From Dactylorhiza incarnata (lineage: Eukaryota > Streptophyta > Magnoliopsida > Asparagales > Orchidaceae): a stretch of 64,000 nucleotides of DNA. The notes beneath the pieces were generated by a model. It was not told where the DNA came from. It saw nothing but the letters and a program-made list of their open reading frames with translations, and did no database searches. The stretch covers positions 12,294,001 to 12,358,000 of the forward strand of contig JAWHQI010000009.1 of NCBI GenBank assembly GCA_033032865.1, written 5' to 3'. Shown piece by piece: positions 1-12,053 of this stretch; position 1 is the first letter of the stretch; the number at the start of each line of letters is the position of its first letter. The translations under genes were made by a program, and so were the position numbers.

Positions 1-474
1 AGTCCACTGCCCTGACCCTCAAGCCTCACAACTCTCAAGCCCGCAAGCTCGACAAGATCTACAAACAGATCCTACAGTTATTGGCCCGCAAGCCTTACAG
101 AGAAAGACATACAATAACTCTTCTACCTAATGGAGATCGGCTTCTTGACTTGAAGAAGATGCTTCTGATATGAACCTTGATAGCACAGATCTTCTTCAAG
201 CTTTCTTCAAACTCGAACGATTCTTTTCAGTCGATGCTGACTGATTGATTCTTAGAGAACACAAGATGTGAGTTTGGTTCTCTTCTTCTTCTTGATTCTT
301 CTCTGCTGCTTTTACTATTTTATTGGTATGTCGAGCGGGATACTTTTTCATTCTTCGGTTCGAGAGTGAGAGAGAGTCTGCTTTTAGGGCATCCATTGTT
401 CCCTTTATAGGACGGAGGAGCCGTCCAACGGTCTCCTATGATGTCATTTAATGTCAGACGCCCCATAATTTAAG
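1..474 (-). mobile_element. Copia-type LTR, downstream part (LTR C, first segment)
   Basis: This is the R/U5-side part of a minus-oriented Copia LTR that continues at 27797-28673 after a later insertion is removed. The join is supported by the 5-bp duplication TTAAG at 470-474 and 27797-27801. A TATA box (TATAAAGGG on the minus strand) lies at 401-409. The stretch resembles the equivalent parts of the LTRs at 3914-5549 and 42588-44300 in having repeated CCTACAA/CTCA phrases. The outer end lies beyond the window, so the element could be a solo LTR or the 5' LTR of an element extending leftwards. No coding region is seen. Confidence 0.65.
470..474. repeat. Target site duplication TTAAG (left copy)
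   Basis: TTAAG directly precedes the TGTAACATCCCC terminus at 475. It recurs at 27797-27801 directly after the GGGGTCTTACA terminus, marking one insertion event. Confidence 0.85.
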
Positions 475-689
475 TGTAACATCCCCTAAACAACTAGACC
501 CTAGAGTGGTTTTGTCATGACTAGGTCACGACAAAATCCTAGGAAGCTTGAAGAGACCACTTGGCCTTAGGCTTGAAGGGGAAGAACACCTTGGTCTGCA
601 AATAACAATTTCTAGTTACCAAGCTTAGGGTTGGAATTTAGGGACTCACCTTGACCCCTTGACCCCACCATGACACACCTAACCATTTG

Positions 690-1130
690 GAGGGTCCATT
701 AGAGCACTAAGGACCCATTGGGGTCAACCAAAGTGGTCAAGTTGACCAAAGTCAACCCTAACCTTAAATTGGTCAAAATAGCCTAATTAGGGTCAATTGG
801 CCTCCACCATGCCAAATTGACCTTGCCCCTACCCTTATAAGGATAATAGGGACCCAATGGACCAAAAAGCCTCATCATGGGGTCACCAATATGGCCAATT
901 TGACCCAAGTCAACTCTAGCCCTATTTTGGTCAAACTGCCCTATTGTGGGTCGATTGGCTTCCACCTTGCCAAATTGACCCTACCTAGACCTTCCTAACC
1001 CTCAAGAGAGGCCAATGGGTCACAAACCACTCATTGGGGTCAACCCTAGTGGTCAATTTGACCAAAGTCAACTCAACCCTAATTTTAGGTCAAAATTCCC
1101 TATTTTGCCCAAATCAAGCCCAATCCACTT
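690..1130. repeat. 158-bp tandem array in solo LTR (about 2.8 units)
   Basis: The motif TTGACC(C/A)AAGTCAAC starts at 742, 900 and 1058, an exact 158-bp spacing. Accompanying phrases such as CCA[T/C]CTTGCCAAATTGACC-like words recur at about the same offset. Units are diverged, with purine-to-purine changes and small indels. The array begins roughly 215 bp inside the TGTAAC terminus. Confidence 0.8.
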
Positions 1131-3908
1131 GGGCTAGACCTAATTGGAGTAGTCCATTAGCTTAGGAGGCTGATAATTACTAAGATTTGCCACTCAATTT
1201 CTGTAAATGATGATTAAGAGAGAGAAATCTCATTTTCCCCAAAAATGGAGGAGAGAGAAAGAGAGGGATTAATGGCATTCATGGCCAAGGGAGGCCAATT
1301 GATCTCCCCATTGATGGGGTTCATCTCCTATGGCTGTTACAAGAAGTTTAGGAGTTTTTCCAGCCCACATGGGGGCTGAATTGGGAGGTTTTCACCATGG
1401 TCGAAAATGGCCATTAATGGCCTTCATGGCAATTGGAAGTTACACCTTTTCCCCTCCCCAATTGAGCCTCTTATATTCATCACTAGACTGAGGGGAGTAT
1501 TTTCCCTCCCCTAATTGAAGGAGTCGGCTCGTCTGGATAGGAGATTGCAAAGGTGCCAAGAGCTCCAAGGTCGGCCATGGCTAATCGGAAAACGACAAGG
1601 AATCTCCCCTCCACTAAGGTCCTCCCCTCCTCCTCTCCCTCTGTGGATAAATCTTAGATCGAAATAGGTGAGAAATCGGGCTCAATTGAGCCTGATCCAA
1701 GTGAGCAAAAATCTGAAATTCCATGAAAAGATCTCGGTCGGGTTCGCCGGAAACCGCCCCTCCGACGGCCGTGACGCCGCCCGGCATTAGCCACCACCTC
1801 AACGAAGATGGTGGTGGCGGTGGCCGGCCAGGGAGGTGGCCAGATGGCCAGAGGTAGCTCTTGGAAAAGCTACAACAAGAAGAGATCAGGGTTGTTGGCT
1901 CACCGGAGAAGACATAATCAGGAGCGTCCATTTCCATGTACAGGAAATAGAAAATACCTAAAGCCCTCTCCTGCAAAAGTGGTCAATACCAAACTTGTAG
2001 CCCTTGGGGTCTACTTTATTTTAAAATTTGTTTCACACCATTTGGGTCAGTGACCGCAACACTCAAAATAGTGCAACATGTATAAAGGTTTGACCAGAGC
2101 TTGATTTGAGTGCCCCCACTAAACCAGACATCCAACTGTTCTGAAATTTGGACCATAGTCTAATTATACCTACCCATAATCATATCAAAAAATGAGAATG
2201 TTTGGATATACTTTTTCTAAAGTTTTTGTAAACATTTAATAATTCATGTAATAATTAATTATAGGGTCTAATGACCTCCAAACCCTTCCAAATTTTGGTG
2301 GGTGGTCCTTAGGGTCATGATACTCTGGTAAAAATTTCATCCAGTTTGGGATTGATTTAGTTGGGTAATTAATAGCCCAAGATTAGTCAAACTAGGGGTC
2401 AATAGGTCAAAAATACATATGTTGGGTTTGAATGGTCAATCCTCATCCCAAGGTGATGAAATCTTGGCCTCTGATTTAATATCACATAAAACACCTCCTA
2501 CCAAGATTTGGGGTGGTTTGGGGTGGATGTGCCCTAGAACCCTAGTTCAAACCCTAGGGTTGCACTTTGGGCTTGATGAAGGACATAGGGTCATATGTCT
2601 TTGGATGGACTTGGAACTTGGTGGATAAGTTCTTAGGGTGGTGAATAGCCCTAGATAGTTTTATGAGAATTTTTAGGCACTTTTCTTCCCTCTGAACTAG
2701 TTAGGAATCAATTAGGGAACTTTCTTATAAGAGGAATCTACATACTCATTTTACCTTGATTGTTGATGAAAGTTTGGCAGTGCTAATATGATCATGATAT
2801 AAATCTCTTATAATTTTTGTGTGAATTTTGGATTGATTGAATTAGTACTTCATTCACAAGTCAACTATTTTGCCCTAAGATTGTGATAAATAAATAAGGG
2901 CATAATATTCTTGGAAAATTGTGAAACTTGGTAATAGGACATTTTAGGGCATTAGAAAGCTTTGTGAATTTTTGTATGATTTTTGGAAGTATTTATCAGT
3001 AGGTTACTTCACAATGTGCCCTAGTTTGGATTTTCTTGAAATATTTATTTATGTGACTAAATGGTTTTGAAAAATTATAAAACTCAGTCAGTAAACTTGT
3101 CTTATCATTATAGAGGTCTGGTAATTTTACCATAATTTTGAGATAAGTATTTTTGGTGGTTCCTTCATTAGCCTCCAATTTTGGATAATTATTCAATATT
3201 ATAATTAGAGGCTAATATCTTAGTATAAAATTGTGATATTTTGTATTTGCTGTTATTTTGATATCATAGATTTTCCATAAGTTTTTGTAGGTCATATCAA
3301 AGAAGATCTTACACTTCATGTTTAATTTCATACTTGACCACTTTTGGAGAAATTATAGTAAATGCCAAATAAATAAGGAAAATTATGATCTTGTGGATTT
3401 AGTCTTACAATATCATGATAGACTTCCAGTAATAATCTTGGGTCATTCGGATGATTATTCAGAGTACCTCCTCTCATGCGACTCATATAGCTCATTTGGT
3501 TTGCGTATAGTAAAACTGTAAAACTTGAGTAACTTATAGACCACTAGGTGGGAATGGAAGGTAAATGGTGTACCTAGTCTGGTTGAGGAGATTTGAGGTC
3601 ACCAATAGGAGTCTATATGCTGAGTGTGCCTGATAGGCTAAAGGGCAAGATTGTGCCCGGGGTTGACGAAAGATCGTCTTTCCCTTAGAGAGTCTTAAAT
3701 TACTTAGGGTTAATCCAGATGTGATTGTAAGAAGGGTATTCTTATGGGTAGTTACCAACAACAATAAGTGTCTTGAGAAAGAGAGCTTTGGCGTGTCATC
3801 CCATCATAGCTCCTAGTACTACTGCGAGCCCCTCACAGGGTAGGCCTCGTGAAGTCCAAGATTAACCCTAAATTGTAGGATTAAGTTGATGTACAAGATT
3901 AACTTAAT

Positions 3909-3913
3909 AATAC
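3909..3913. repeat. Target site duplication AATAC (left copy)
   Basis: AATAC precedes the element terminus TGTAATATC at 3914 and is repeated at 26464-26468 after the terminus CCCAACA. Confidence 0.9.
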
Positions 3914-5549
3914 TGTAATATCTAGTTGCCAACCAAAATCACCTAGAGGGGGGTGAATAGGTGATAACTGCGTCTTTTGCGGAATTGAAAATCTTGAAAA
4001 TAAAGAACGCACAGAATGCAAATCACAATCACAGACGACGCAAGAAATTTATAGTGGTTCCCCGTTCTTGGGTACTCCACTTGCCGGCCTCGCCAATCTA
4101 GCACCACAGCTAGACTTGACTACTTCACTAAAACTCGGATCAAGAACGATCCTACAATCCTCAGAGTCAAAACTCTTACAACTGGAAGATCAATCTCCTA
4201 CAAACTCAGAGAGAACCCTCTCTTACAACTCGGAGAATACCTCTCCTACAACTCGGAGAACAATCTCCTACAATCAAATGTAAATTTAGATTGAAACAAT
4301 ACTTAACGAATCACGATCAGATCTGAATAATTTGATGATGATCTTCTTCCTTCTTGAGATAGAAATGGCTTCGGCTTGATGTTGAAGAAGAAGAATCAAA
4401 TCGGCACAAATCAGATCTTCTAAGGTCTTGATCGATCCAATGAAAACAGGACGAGTGAGGCGATGATCGATCGACCTTTTTCTTCCACTTTGAGACGAAA
4501 TCAGATAACATACGATCGAACTCCAACAATGGCGATGCACGGCACTAGACGACGATCTTGGATCAGATTAGGTTTTTGGAGAAAAGTACGAACTCTGATC
4601 TTCTACTTCGAATCATTATTTCTTTCTTAAGGAGCAATCATTATATAGATGAAGACCTAACGATTTAACCTTAAAACGAGGAAAGACGTCACGTCAATTT
4701 GACGGAAAAGACTTGTCGTCAAAATGGAAAAAACAAGGTTTACGAGAGAAGCTAGAACCAGACTTCTCGAGAGATCCAAGACTTCTCGAGAGAAATCGGC
4801 TAGTTCTCAAAAAAACAGCTTTAGAAGAGAATATCAAAGAATTATGACAAAGCTTCTCGAGAGATGAAAGACTTCTCGAGAGCACAAGAAACTTCTCGTG
4901 AACTCCAAAACAATTTCGAGAAAAACCTTTAGAGTGAAAGCTTTTTGAAAGAAACGATGACTTCTCGAAAACAAAAGCACTTCTCGAGAGAGGAAGGATT
5001 TCTCGAAAGCTGCCACTGAGACAGACTTCTCGAAAACAACTGAAAAAAGAAGTTTTCTCGAAAACTAAGGGGACTCTTCGAGATAACATTGATTTCTCGA
5101 GAGATGATAATAGCTACTCGAAAAATTCAACCTTTTCGAGAAAGACCTTTGAGACAACCCTTCTCGAAAAATAACAAGGACTTCTCGAGAGCATAGAAAG
5201 ACTTCTCGAAAAGTACCTTTACATCTCGAAAAATTTACTTAGGAAAAATTTCTTCCTTTTTCTCTAGACCAATGCTGCACTCCAAGCTTTGAATCTTTAA
5301 TGTCTTGATCATAAAGTGTATCCCAATTGAGAGATCACACATGAGTCAACCCCATACCCCACACAATGAAGAATTACATTGCATGAGACTGTGCTTATTG
5401 ACCCATTGTGACCTGACATTGGTCTACACTTAGCAATGTGAACCTGCAAGAACAATACTAGAAAAATATATCAAATACACAAACAATTCAATCTTGGTTC
5501 AAAGTTGACTTTCTACAAATCAAGGTTATTGTGGATACAATACCCAACA
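3914..5549 (-). repeat. 3' LTR of element A
   Basis: The 1636-bp LTR is bounded by TG..CA (TGTTGGGTATTG..GATATTACA on the minus strand). A TATA box (CTATATAAT, minus strand) lies at 4641-4650. The U3 region (4651-5549) contains the palindrome array at 4745-5230. The 71-codon frame at 4068-4283 is present in both LTRs but is LTR sequence, not a gene. Confidence 0.9.
4745..5230. promoter_or_regulatory. U3 array of TTCTCGAGAG/TTCTCGAA palindromes
   Basis: At least eight copies match the heat-shock-element dimer TTCnnGAA (TTCTCGAA near 4971, 5003, 5027, 5055, 5160 and 5203; TTCGAGAA near 4913 and 5132). About seven further copies read CTTCTCGAGAG, one base off that dimer but containing the palindrome CTCGAG. 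The cluster ends about 100 bp upstream of the TATA box at 4641-4650. Contiguous three-unit nTTCnnGAAnnTTCn sites were not found. The 5' LTR carries the same array at about 15253-15735. A regulatory role is inference from position and motif only. Confidence 0.6.
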
Positions 5550-5563
5550 ATCTCCCCTTATTT
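5550..5563 (-). other. Polypurine tract of element A
   Basis: On the minus strand AAATAAGGGGAGAT immediately precedes the 3' LTR start TGTTGGG. This is where plus-strand DNA synthesis is primed in LTR retrotransposons. Confidence 0.8.
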
Positions 5564-5780
5564 GTAGAAGTCAGAACCCTACTTACCAAGATGAATTGTA
5601 TCAAATATAAAATATAAAAAAAGGATATACTAGAAAGAACATTAAAAACAATATCTAAATATAAGAACATGATTGTCACATCAAAACCAAAAACTATATT
5701 TAGATTTAAGATTGTCTAATGAATTAATGTTCACACAGGCATATAGAAATAAAGTTTTAAAGATCTTCAAAGACTTGGCT

Positions 5781-6905
5781 TCAGATATTTGTATTTCTCT
5801 TTCTCAACATTTCTTGCCTTTCAAAATAAACATATGGCTTTGGATGATACTTGGGAGGAGCTTCTGGAGCTGTTGGATTGTTGTACCCATAATTCTTGAA
5901 ATGGATTCTTCTCTTGATTTGGCTTGTCTCATACTTTTTCCATTCAGAAGTGTTGTACATATCAGAAGCTTTCACATTCCCTTCTTCTACAAGCTTGAGA
6001 GAGTCAAGAATGATAATCTTTGAAACTGGACTCCAAAGTTCTGGATAAACCTTTGTTTCATCTACCACTGCTTTGCCAGAACCTGCTGAGCTGGAGCCAG
6101 GAACAGATCTGCTTGCAGAAGGTCCATCATCATACTTCCTTTTCCTAGAATAATGCATGGAGGAGTGAGTCTCAATTGAAGGATTAGCATCAAACTGCTC
6201 TGCTGGCCTTGGAGAAAATTGAGGAATTGAAGGAGCATCAGATTGAACTTGATCAAAATGAGGAGGAGGTTGAGCAGGGTCAATACCCAAATCAGGAAAG
6301 ATTTCATGGTGGATCCAAACAGTAGTATTAGAGGTGAAATCTTTTAACTCATTGACCTGCTTTTGGACACCTTGGGACAACTGCTCAAACCTATTAATCA
6401 AATGTCTATGAAAATCAAAAAGAGTTTGATCCAATAATCCAGTCATCTTCTCAGTTATACTGTCCTCCCCCTTTCTGACTTCTACAGATAGGGTTTGGAG
6501 AATAGAATCCTTAAATTGTCCAACCTCATCAATAATCTTAAAGGTATTTTCCTCTTCCTTTGAAGCCATGTACTCTTGGGTTTTTCTGACTTGAACCACT
6601 TCTGCAAGAAATGTGGCTACACTGTTGATGGTGTGATCAATGGCCTTTCCTCCCTGAATAACAACTTCTTTCATTTGATCTGAACTGGTTTTGAACTCTT
6701 TCAACTTCTTGGCCATTTCCTTTTCAATATCAGACAATCTTGCATGGACTTCTTTGAAGGAGTAATCTATTTTGGCACTTTGTCTTTGAAGCATTAATTC
6801 AACTTTACCAAGAATTGTACTTTCATCAAAAAGAGATGGAGGAATAGGGGCTGGAAGAACTTCCTCTGGTATATCTTCAATAATAACTGAACTTTGGAGC
6901 TTCAC
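5781..6905 (-). pseudogene. Extra ORF of element A, C-terminal half (coiled-coil protein)
   Basis: This 374-codon frame lies between pol and the 3' LTR, where SIRE-type elements carry an additional, sometimes env-like, ORF. Residues about 20-190 are rich in heptad-like K/E/L patterns, suggesting coiled coil. The C terminus is basic and Pro/Tyr-rich (KYHPKPYVYFERQEM). Upstream, in the same reading sense but another frame, lies 6955-8340. A one-base indel near 6965 (after codons for CLET) restores a continuous frame through DDQEKPVDEENE, so both halves were one protein of about 850 residues. A diverged homologue of this C terminus occurs at 44497-45620. I see no convincing transmembrane segment, so I do not call it an envelope protein. 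Function unknown. Confidence 0.6.
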
Positions 6906-6954
6906 AGGAGATATGTTGATTCTCTCATTTTCTTCATCAACAGGTTTTTCCTGA

Positions 6955-8340
6955 TCATCCTGTTTCTAAGCAAGGCTCTTGCTCCCCCTCAATATGTACT
7001 GGGGGAGGAGATGAACCATGCACTGAAGCATCATCTACTTCTAGATTAAAATCATAGTCAGCCCCTGACCCACCCATGTGGTCACTAGTGCTAAGCACAT
7101 CATCAGCACCCTTTAGAATTTCACTTACCACATCTGCTATGGTGGAATCAACTCTGTCTTCATTAATAGCTGGAGGAGGTGAGAAATGATCAACTTGTTC
7201 TTGTAACAAAGAAGTGTCTCCCATAGGAGTATCTGACAAAACTTGAGTATCTGGTATGGATGGAGTTTTGGAAGGAACTTGATTTGAAGGAACTTGTTTT
7301 GATGGATTCTGAGCTGATGGAGGAAGAACTGTGTTTGTTGGAGGAGGAAGACTTGGCTCTGCTGAGGGAATGGTGTCTTGTGGAGCTGGAGATGGAGATG
7401 GATCTGGAACTGGACTGTGTTGCTGAGCTGGAGGTGGAGCTGGAGCTTCATACTCTGGAACTGATTGAGCTGAAGAAATGGGTTCCCCCTGGGGACCTGC
7501 ATCTGCAGTTGGCTTAGTAATCCTGATGTTCCACCTCTTCATTGTGACAACATCTACCTTCTTCAAATGATGTATAATAGCTCCTTTGGACATGTCAAAC
7601 ACATCTGGATTAAGCTGATTCAGATAGAGTGACAGGATCCTTGCAAAATTAGGACTCATAATGCTTTCTTTAATCTTATTGAATAGAAAACCTGCCCAAC
7701 TGAATCTTTTTACACAAATCACAATTGCTACCATGCTGAAAACATCTGAAGAGACATGACCCAGGTTGCCAGTATGACATAGTAAGACTTTTGAAATTAT
7801 GTCAACTAGCAATTTTCCAACATCATTCATCTTTTGTCTACGAATAGTTGATGTTCCTTTATCTAACCCACAAAAGATTAGGGCATGAGCCCAATCCTCA
7901 TTACTTAGAGTATCCTCAATTTCTATCAAGGGAACTTTCAAATACTTGGAAAGAGATTTTGGATTCATCTTGATTTTGAAATTTCCAACACTTGATTTCA
8001 TCTTTTTCCCGTTTTTATGCACTTTTATGTTGATAAACAGATCCTCTACCTCTTTAAACAGAATTCGACATTGATGTTCTAGTAAGAAAGACAGTCCAGC
8101 TGCGTCTAGAAGATAAAAGAGGTTTTGAAACTCATCTGAAATCGATTGGATACCTTCTCGCACGAGTTCACTGCCGACACTGATCTTAGGTTTTCCTGAA
8201 GGAGCCATCGAATGAGAGGAGTACTTGAAATGTGAGCTAGAACGAGATAAGATCCGTCTGAAGGCGAACTGGAATGTTGATTTTGCGAAAGAAGAAGATG
8301 AAACGTCAGCGCTTTTCGAGAGGGGATGGAAGAACCTCAC
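6955..8340 (-). pseudogene. Extra ORF of element A, N-terminal half (plant transposon-protein-like)
   Basis: The frame has 461 codons. The first Met is followed by a Ser/Phe-rich stretch, and the second Met (about residue 45, MAPSGKPKISVG) is a more natural start. Residues about 65-235 form an alpha-helical-looking globular region whose wording (FLLEHQCRILFKEVEDLF, then WAHALIFCGLDKG) resembles the 'putative plant transposon protein' domain found in similar LTR-element ORFs. This is recalled similarity, not a search result. Residues about 270-400 are a Pro/Ser/Gln-rich linker. The frame ends at a TGA near 6955 caused by a one-base frameshift relative to 5781-6905. It is separated from the RNase H end by about 0.5 kb holding a TTCTCGAGAA cluster. 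Confidence 0.55.
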
Positions 8341-8439
8341 GTGAACTTTTAATTCATTTTAAGACTCTATATATAGTTTGGTTTGATGTGACAATTAATT
8401 TGGTTTTAATTACTTTCAAGAAAATGAAATATACGCGTA

Positions 8440-8720
8440 CCTGGCTCTTCATATTCTCGAAAATTGAAATTAGAGTTTTCGAAAAGTATAAGACATTTCT
8501 CGAGAGGTAGTTAAAATTCTCGATAAGTCTCAGAACTCTGCCGATCTTCTTCCGAAAGAGCATTTCTCGAGGGATAACCCATTTCTCGAGAAGTATAAAC
8601 TTATTTTTCGAAAAGTGTCTTCAGTTTTCCGAAAAGTTTTAGCTCTATCCATATTCATAAAAAGCAAGTCATTTCTCGAGATATTAATTACATTTCTCGA
8701 GAAGTTTAATGATGACTTGG
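8440..8720. repeat. Internal TTCTCGAGA palindrome cluster between extra ORF and pol
   Basis: About nine variants of ATTTCTCGAGA(A/G) and TTTCGAAAAGT occur in this AT-rich stretch, including one exact TTCTCGAA near 8455. The motif is the same as in the LTR U3 array. The cluster lies just upstream (minus strand) of the extra ORF, where a subgenomic promoter would be expected, but that role is inference. Confidence 0.6.
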
Positions 8721-8842
8721 ATTTTTCTTCTTTGATTTTTCTTCTTTGCAAATGATAAACCTGTAATTTATTTTAGAACATAAAATAAAATAAAACTTTT
8801 AGAAAATTCACTTATCTTCTTCTCTTCTCCTTTGCTTGACCA

Positions 8843-9535
8843 TTATTCCATGTTGAGCATTCCAAGTTCTGTCTTGAAGAAAGAGAACTTAGTCTCATCC
8901 AGAGGCTTCGTGAATATATCTGCAATTTGCTTATCCGTAGGGACATAGCTTAAGTTGATATCCCCATTCTCCACATGTTCTCGGATGAAATGATATCTTA
9001 ACTCGATATGCTTTGTCTGACTGTGTGAGACTGGATTATTTGCTATAGCAATTGCACTGGAGGAGTCACAAAACATTGGAATATTCTTTATCTTCAAGTT
9101 ATAATCTTGAAGCTGATTTCTTATCCAAAGAAGTTGTGCGCAACAACTGCCTGCAGAAATATATTCCGATTCGGCTGTTGAAATTGCAACACAATTTTGC
9201 TTCTTGCTGCTCCAGGAGATAAGCCTTCTTCCGAGAAATTGACATGTTCCGGAAGTGCTTTTCCTGTCGTCTCTACTACCTGCAAAATCTGCATCTGAAT
9301 AACCAATTAGCTCGCTATCATTACTTCTTGGGTACCATAAGCCAAGATTTGGTGTACCTTTAAGATATCTCAAAATTCGCTTTGCAGCGGTATAGTGAGA
9401 TTCCTTAGAGTTCACTTGAAATCTGGCACATACACATGTAGAAAACATTATATCAGGCCTACTAGCAGTAAGGTAGAGCAGAGAACCAATTATGCTTCTG
9501 TACTTGGTTTCATCAAAAGGTTTCCCTTTTCTCAT
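8843..9535 (-). pseudogene. Element A RNase H domain (pol C terminus)
   Basis: This frame carries the end of RT and the Copia RNase H. Visible landmarks are [18 protein letters not shown], then YSDADFAGS with catalytic Asp, AISTAESEY with the catalytic Glu, CDSSSAIAIANNP with catalytic Asp, and HIELRYHFIREH. It ends in the usual FTKPLDE tail. It is offset by one base from the PR-INT-RT frame because an A run near 9527 has one extra A, so translation of the full polyprotein would stop at 9513. Without that base the pol frame would be continuous. Confidence 0.85.
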
Positions 9536-12053
9536 CCTTGTCCAGAGACATAGCTGAGCTCATTGGAGTCCTCATAGAGGTTGCACTCTCCAATCCAAAT
9601 TTCTTAATCAGCTCCTTAGTGAATTTTGTCTGTGAGATGAAAATCCCATCTTCAGATTGTTTCACTTGAAATCCTAAGAAATATTTTAGCTTTCCCATAC
9701 TGCTCATTTCAAACTTTCCTTGTATAAGTTTTGAAAACTTTTTGCAAAGATTGTCGTCTGTAGAGCCAAAAATAATGTCATCGACATAGATTTGCACTAG
9801 CAAAATCTTGCCTTTTACTTCCCTAAGAAATAATGTTTTATCTATCTTTCCTCTTGTGAACTTGTTCTCAAGAAGAAAATTAGACGGCGTCTCATACCAA
9901 GCTTGAGGAGCTTGTTTTAACCCATACAAAGCCTTTTGTAGTAAGTAAACATAATTAGGATGTTCAGAATCTACAAAACCTGGAGGTTGTTCAACGTATA
10001 CTTCTTCTTTTATGTTACCATTCAGAAAAGCTGACTTAACGTCCATTTGGTATACGGTGAAACCTTTGAATGCAGCATAGGCTAAGAACATTCTGATCGC
10101 TTCAAGTCTAGCTACCGGAGCATAAGTTTGATCAAAGTCGATCCCTTCTTCTTGTCTGTAACCTTTTGCTACAATTCTGGCTTTGTTCTTTATAATTGTT
10201 CCATCCTCATTCAACTTGTTCCTGTAAACCCACTTTGTTCCAATAATATTTTTATCCTTGGGTTTTGGAACTAGTGTCCACACCTTGCAACGCTTGAATT
10301 GATTTAACTCTTCTTCCATTGTAATTATCCAGTGGGGGTCTTCATTTGCTTCTTGAAACTTCTTCGGTTCAACCTGTGAGAGAAAACTTAAATGCATATT
10401 TTCGTTAGCAGTACCTCTTCTTGTTCTAATTACGACTTGAGGATCTCCTATGATTTGATCAATAGGATGGTCTCTCATGTGTCTGAACTCAAGGTTTCTT
10501 GCATCAGTTTGAACAATTGGAGCATCATTTGTTACTTGAATGTCTTCTTCCACTTGTACTAGTTCTTCATCAATATGATCTTCTTCTTCATTTGTGATTG
10601 GGGAAGAGATCTTGACGAAGGTTTGAGCATCAACTTTGACTGGCTCATCCAAGCTTATATCTTGTGTCTTTGAACCTGTACCTTCAATAGAAGCACTAGA
10701 AGAGCTGCTATGTAGCATGCTCGTTTCATCAAATACAACATTGATAGACTCTTCTACAACCAGGGTTTTTTTATTAAATATTCTATAAGCTCTACTATGG
10801 CTGCTATAGCCTACAAAAATACCTTCAAAACTCTTTTCGCTAAACTTGGTTTTATAATGCTTTCCATTATTAAGTACAAAGCATTTGCAACCAAAAATTC
10901 TAAAATAAGAGATGGTTGGTCTCTTCCCTTTTAGTAGTTCATAAGGGGTCTTTACATGGTTTTTGTTTATGAGTGCTCTGTTTTGCACGTGGCATGCAGT
11001 GTTGACTGCTTCAGCCCAAAGGTATTCGGGTAGTGAAGTGTCACTCAACATTGTTCTGCAAGCCTCAATGAGTGTTCTATTCCTTCTCTCAGCTACCCCA
11101 TTTTGTTGTGGAGTTCGAGGAGAGGAAAACTCATGAAAGATACCTAGACTTTCACAAAAATCTGTCATGCCCCCAGATTCAAATTCTGTTCCATGGTCAC
11201 TTCTGATTTTGACCACCGAACATTCAAATTCGTTCTGGATTTGCTTGATAAACTTGGTGAAAATGTCAAATGTATCTGACTTGTGTTTTAGAAAGAATAC
11301 CCATACAAAACGTGAGTAATCATCTACAATAACTAATGTGTAAGACTTACCTCCTAAACTTCTAATTTGCAAAGGACCAAACAAGTCCATATGAAGTAGG
11401 TATAAGCACCTAGTTGAATCTTTGCCTATAATGCTCTTAAAGGTAGCTCTTGTTTGCTTGCCTTTTACACAAGCATGACAAGGTCTATCTTGAATGCACT
11501 TAATATTCGGCGCATCACGTACTAAGTTTTGAGAAAATAATTTATTTATGGTTTTGAAATTTATATGTGCTAATCTCTTATGCCATTGGTCAGCAAGAGA
11601 TGCACTATCTTTTGCTAAAAGACACACTGGTGTAGAAGATGATAAACAAAGAAAGTTTAAACAGAACATATTTCTACAACGAGTGCCTGATAAAATCGTT
11701 TCTAGATTATCAGCTGATTTTATCAAACATTTATCTCTATGAAAATCAACTATGTATCCTTTATCACAAAGTTGACTTATGCTTATCAGATTATGTTCTA
11801 ATCCTTCCACATAAGCTACATCTGAAAAAGATACATTACCGTTAGAAATCATACCATAGCCTTTTGTTATTCCTCTGTCAGATCCGCCAAAAATAACTTT
11901 TGGACCGTTTTCAATTGGAATGTAATTTTGCAAAAGACTTCTTGTTCCGGTCATATGCCGAGAACAACCGCTGTCCAAATACCAGATAGGATTATTGTTG
12001 GCCTTTGGACATACCTGCAAAAACAAATTATTTTGCCTTAGGAGCCCAAACAA
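9513..12053 (-). pseudogene. Element A pol: protease, integrase, reverse transcriptase
   Basis: The 846-codon frame shows, in order: aspartic protease ([13 protein letters not shown], about residues 24-36); integrase zinc-binding region (HKRLAH..CHAC, about 150-200); integrase core with [19 protein letters not shown] and [10 protein letters not shown] giving the D, D and E residues; then RT with [26 protein letters not shown] and the YVDD catalytic motif (YVDDIIFGS, about residue 755). The INT-RT order is Copia. The start ATG at 12053 overlaps the gag-frame stop at 12028 by 26 nt in another frame. The true translation start is upstream in gag. The frame ends early (9513) by an A-run frameshift into RNase [10 protein letters not shown] differs from the usual WYERLS wording, which may be a substitution in this copy. 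Confidence 0.9.

Noticed and set aside
4068..4283. 71-codon plus-strand gene, also at 14574-14789
   Set aside because: Identical because both are LTR copies of element A; repetitive CCTACAACTC content, no domain.
7137..7517. Leu/Gln-rich and Glu/Leu-rich frames
   Set aside because: Alternate frames of the Pro/Gln/Ser linker of the element A extra ORF.
5781..8340. Envelope glycoprotein
   Set aside because: No signal peptide or clear transmembrane segment seen; position alone is not enough.
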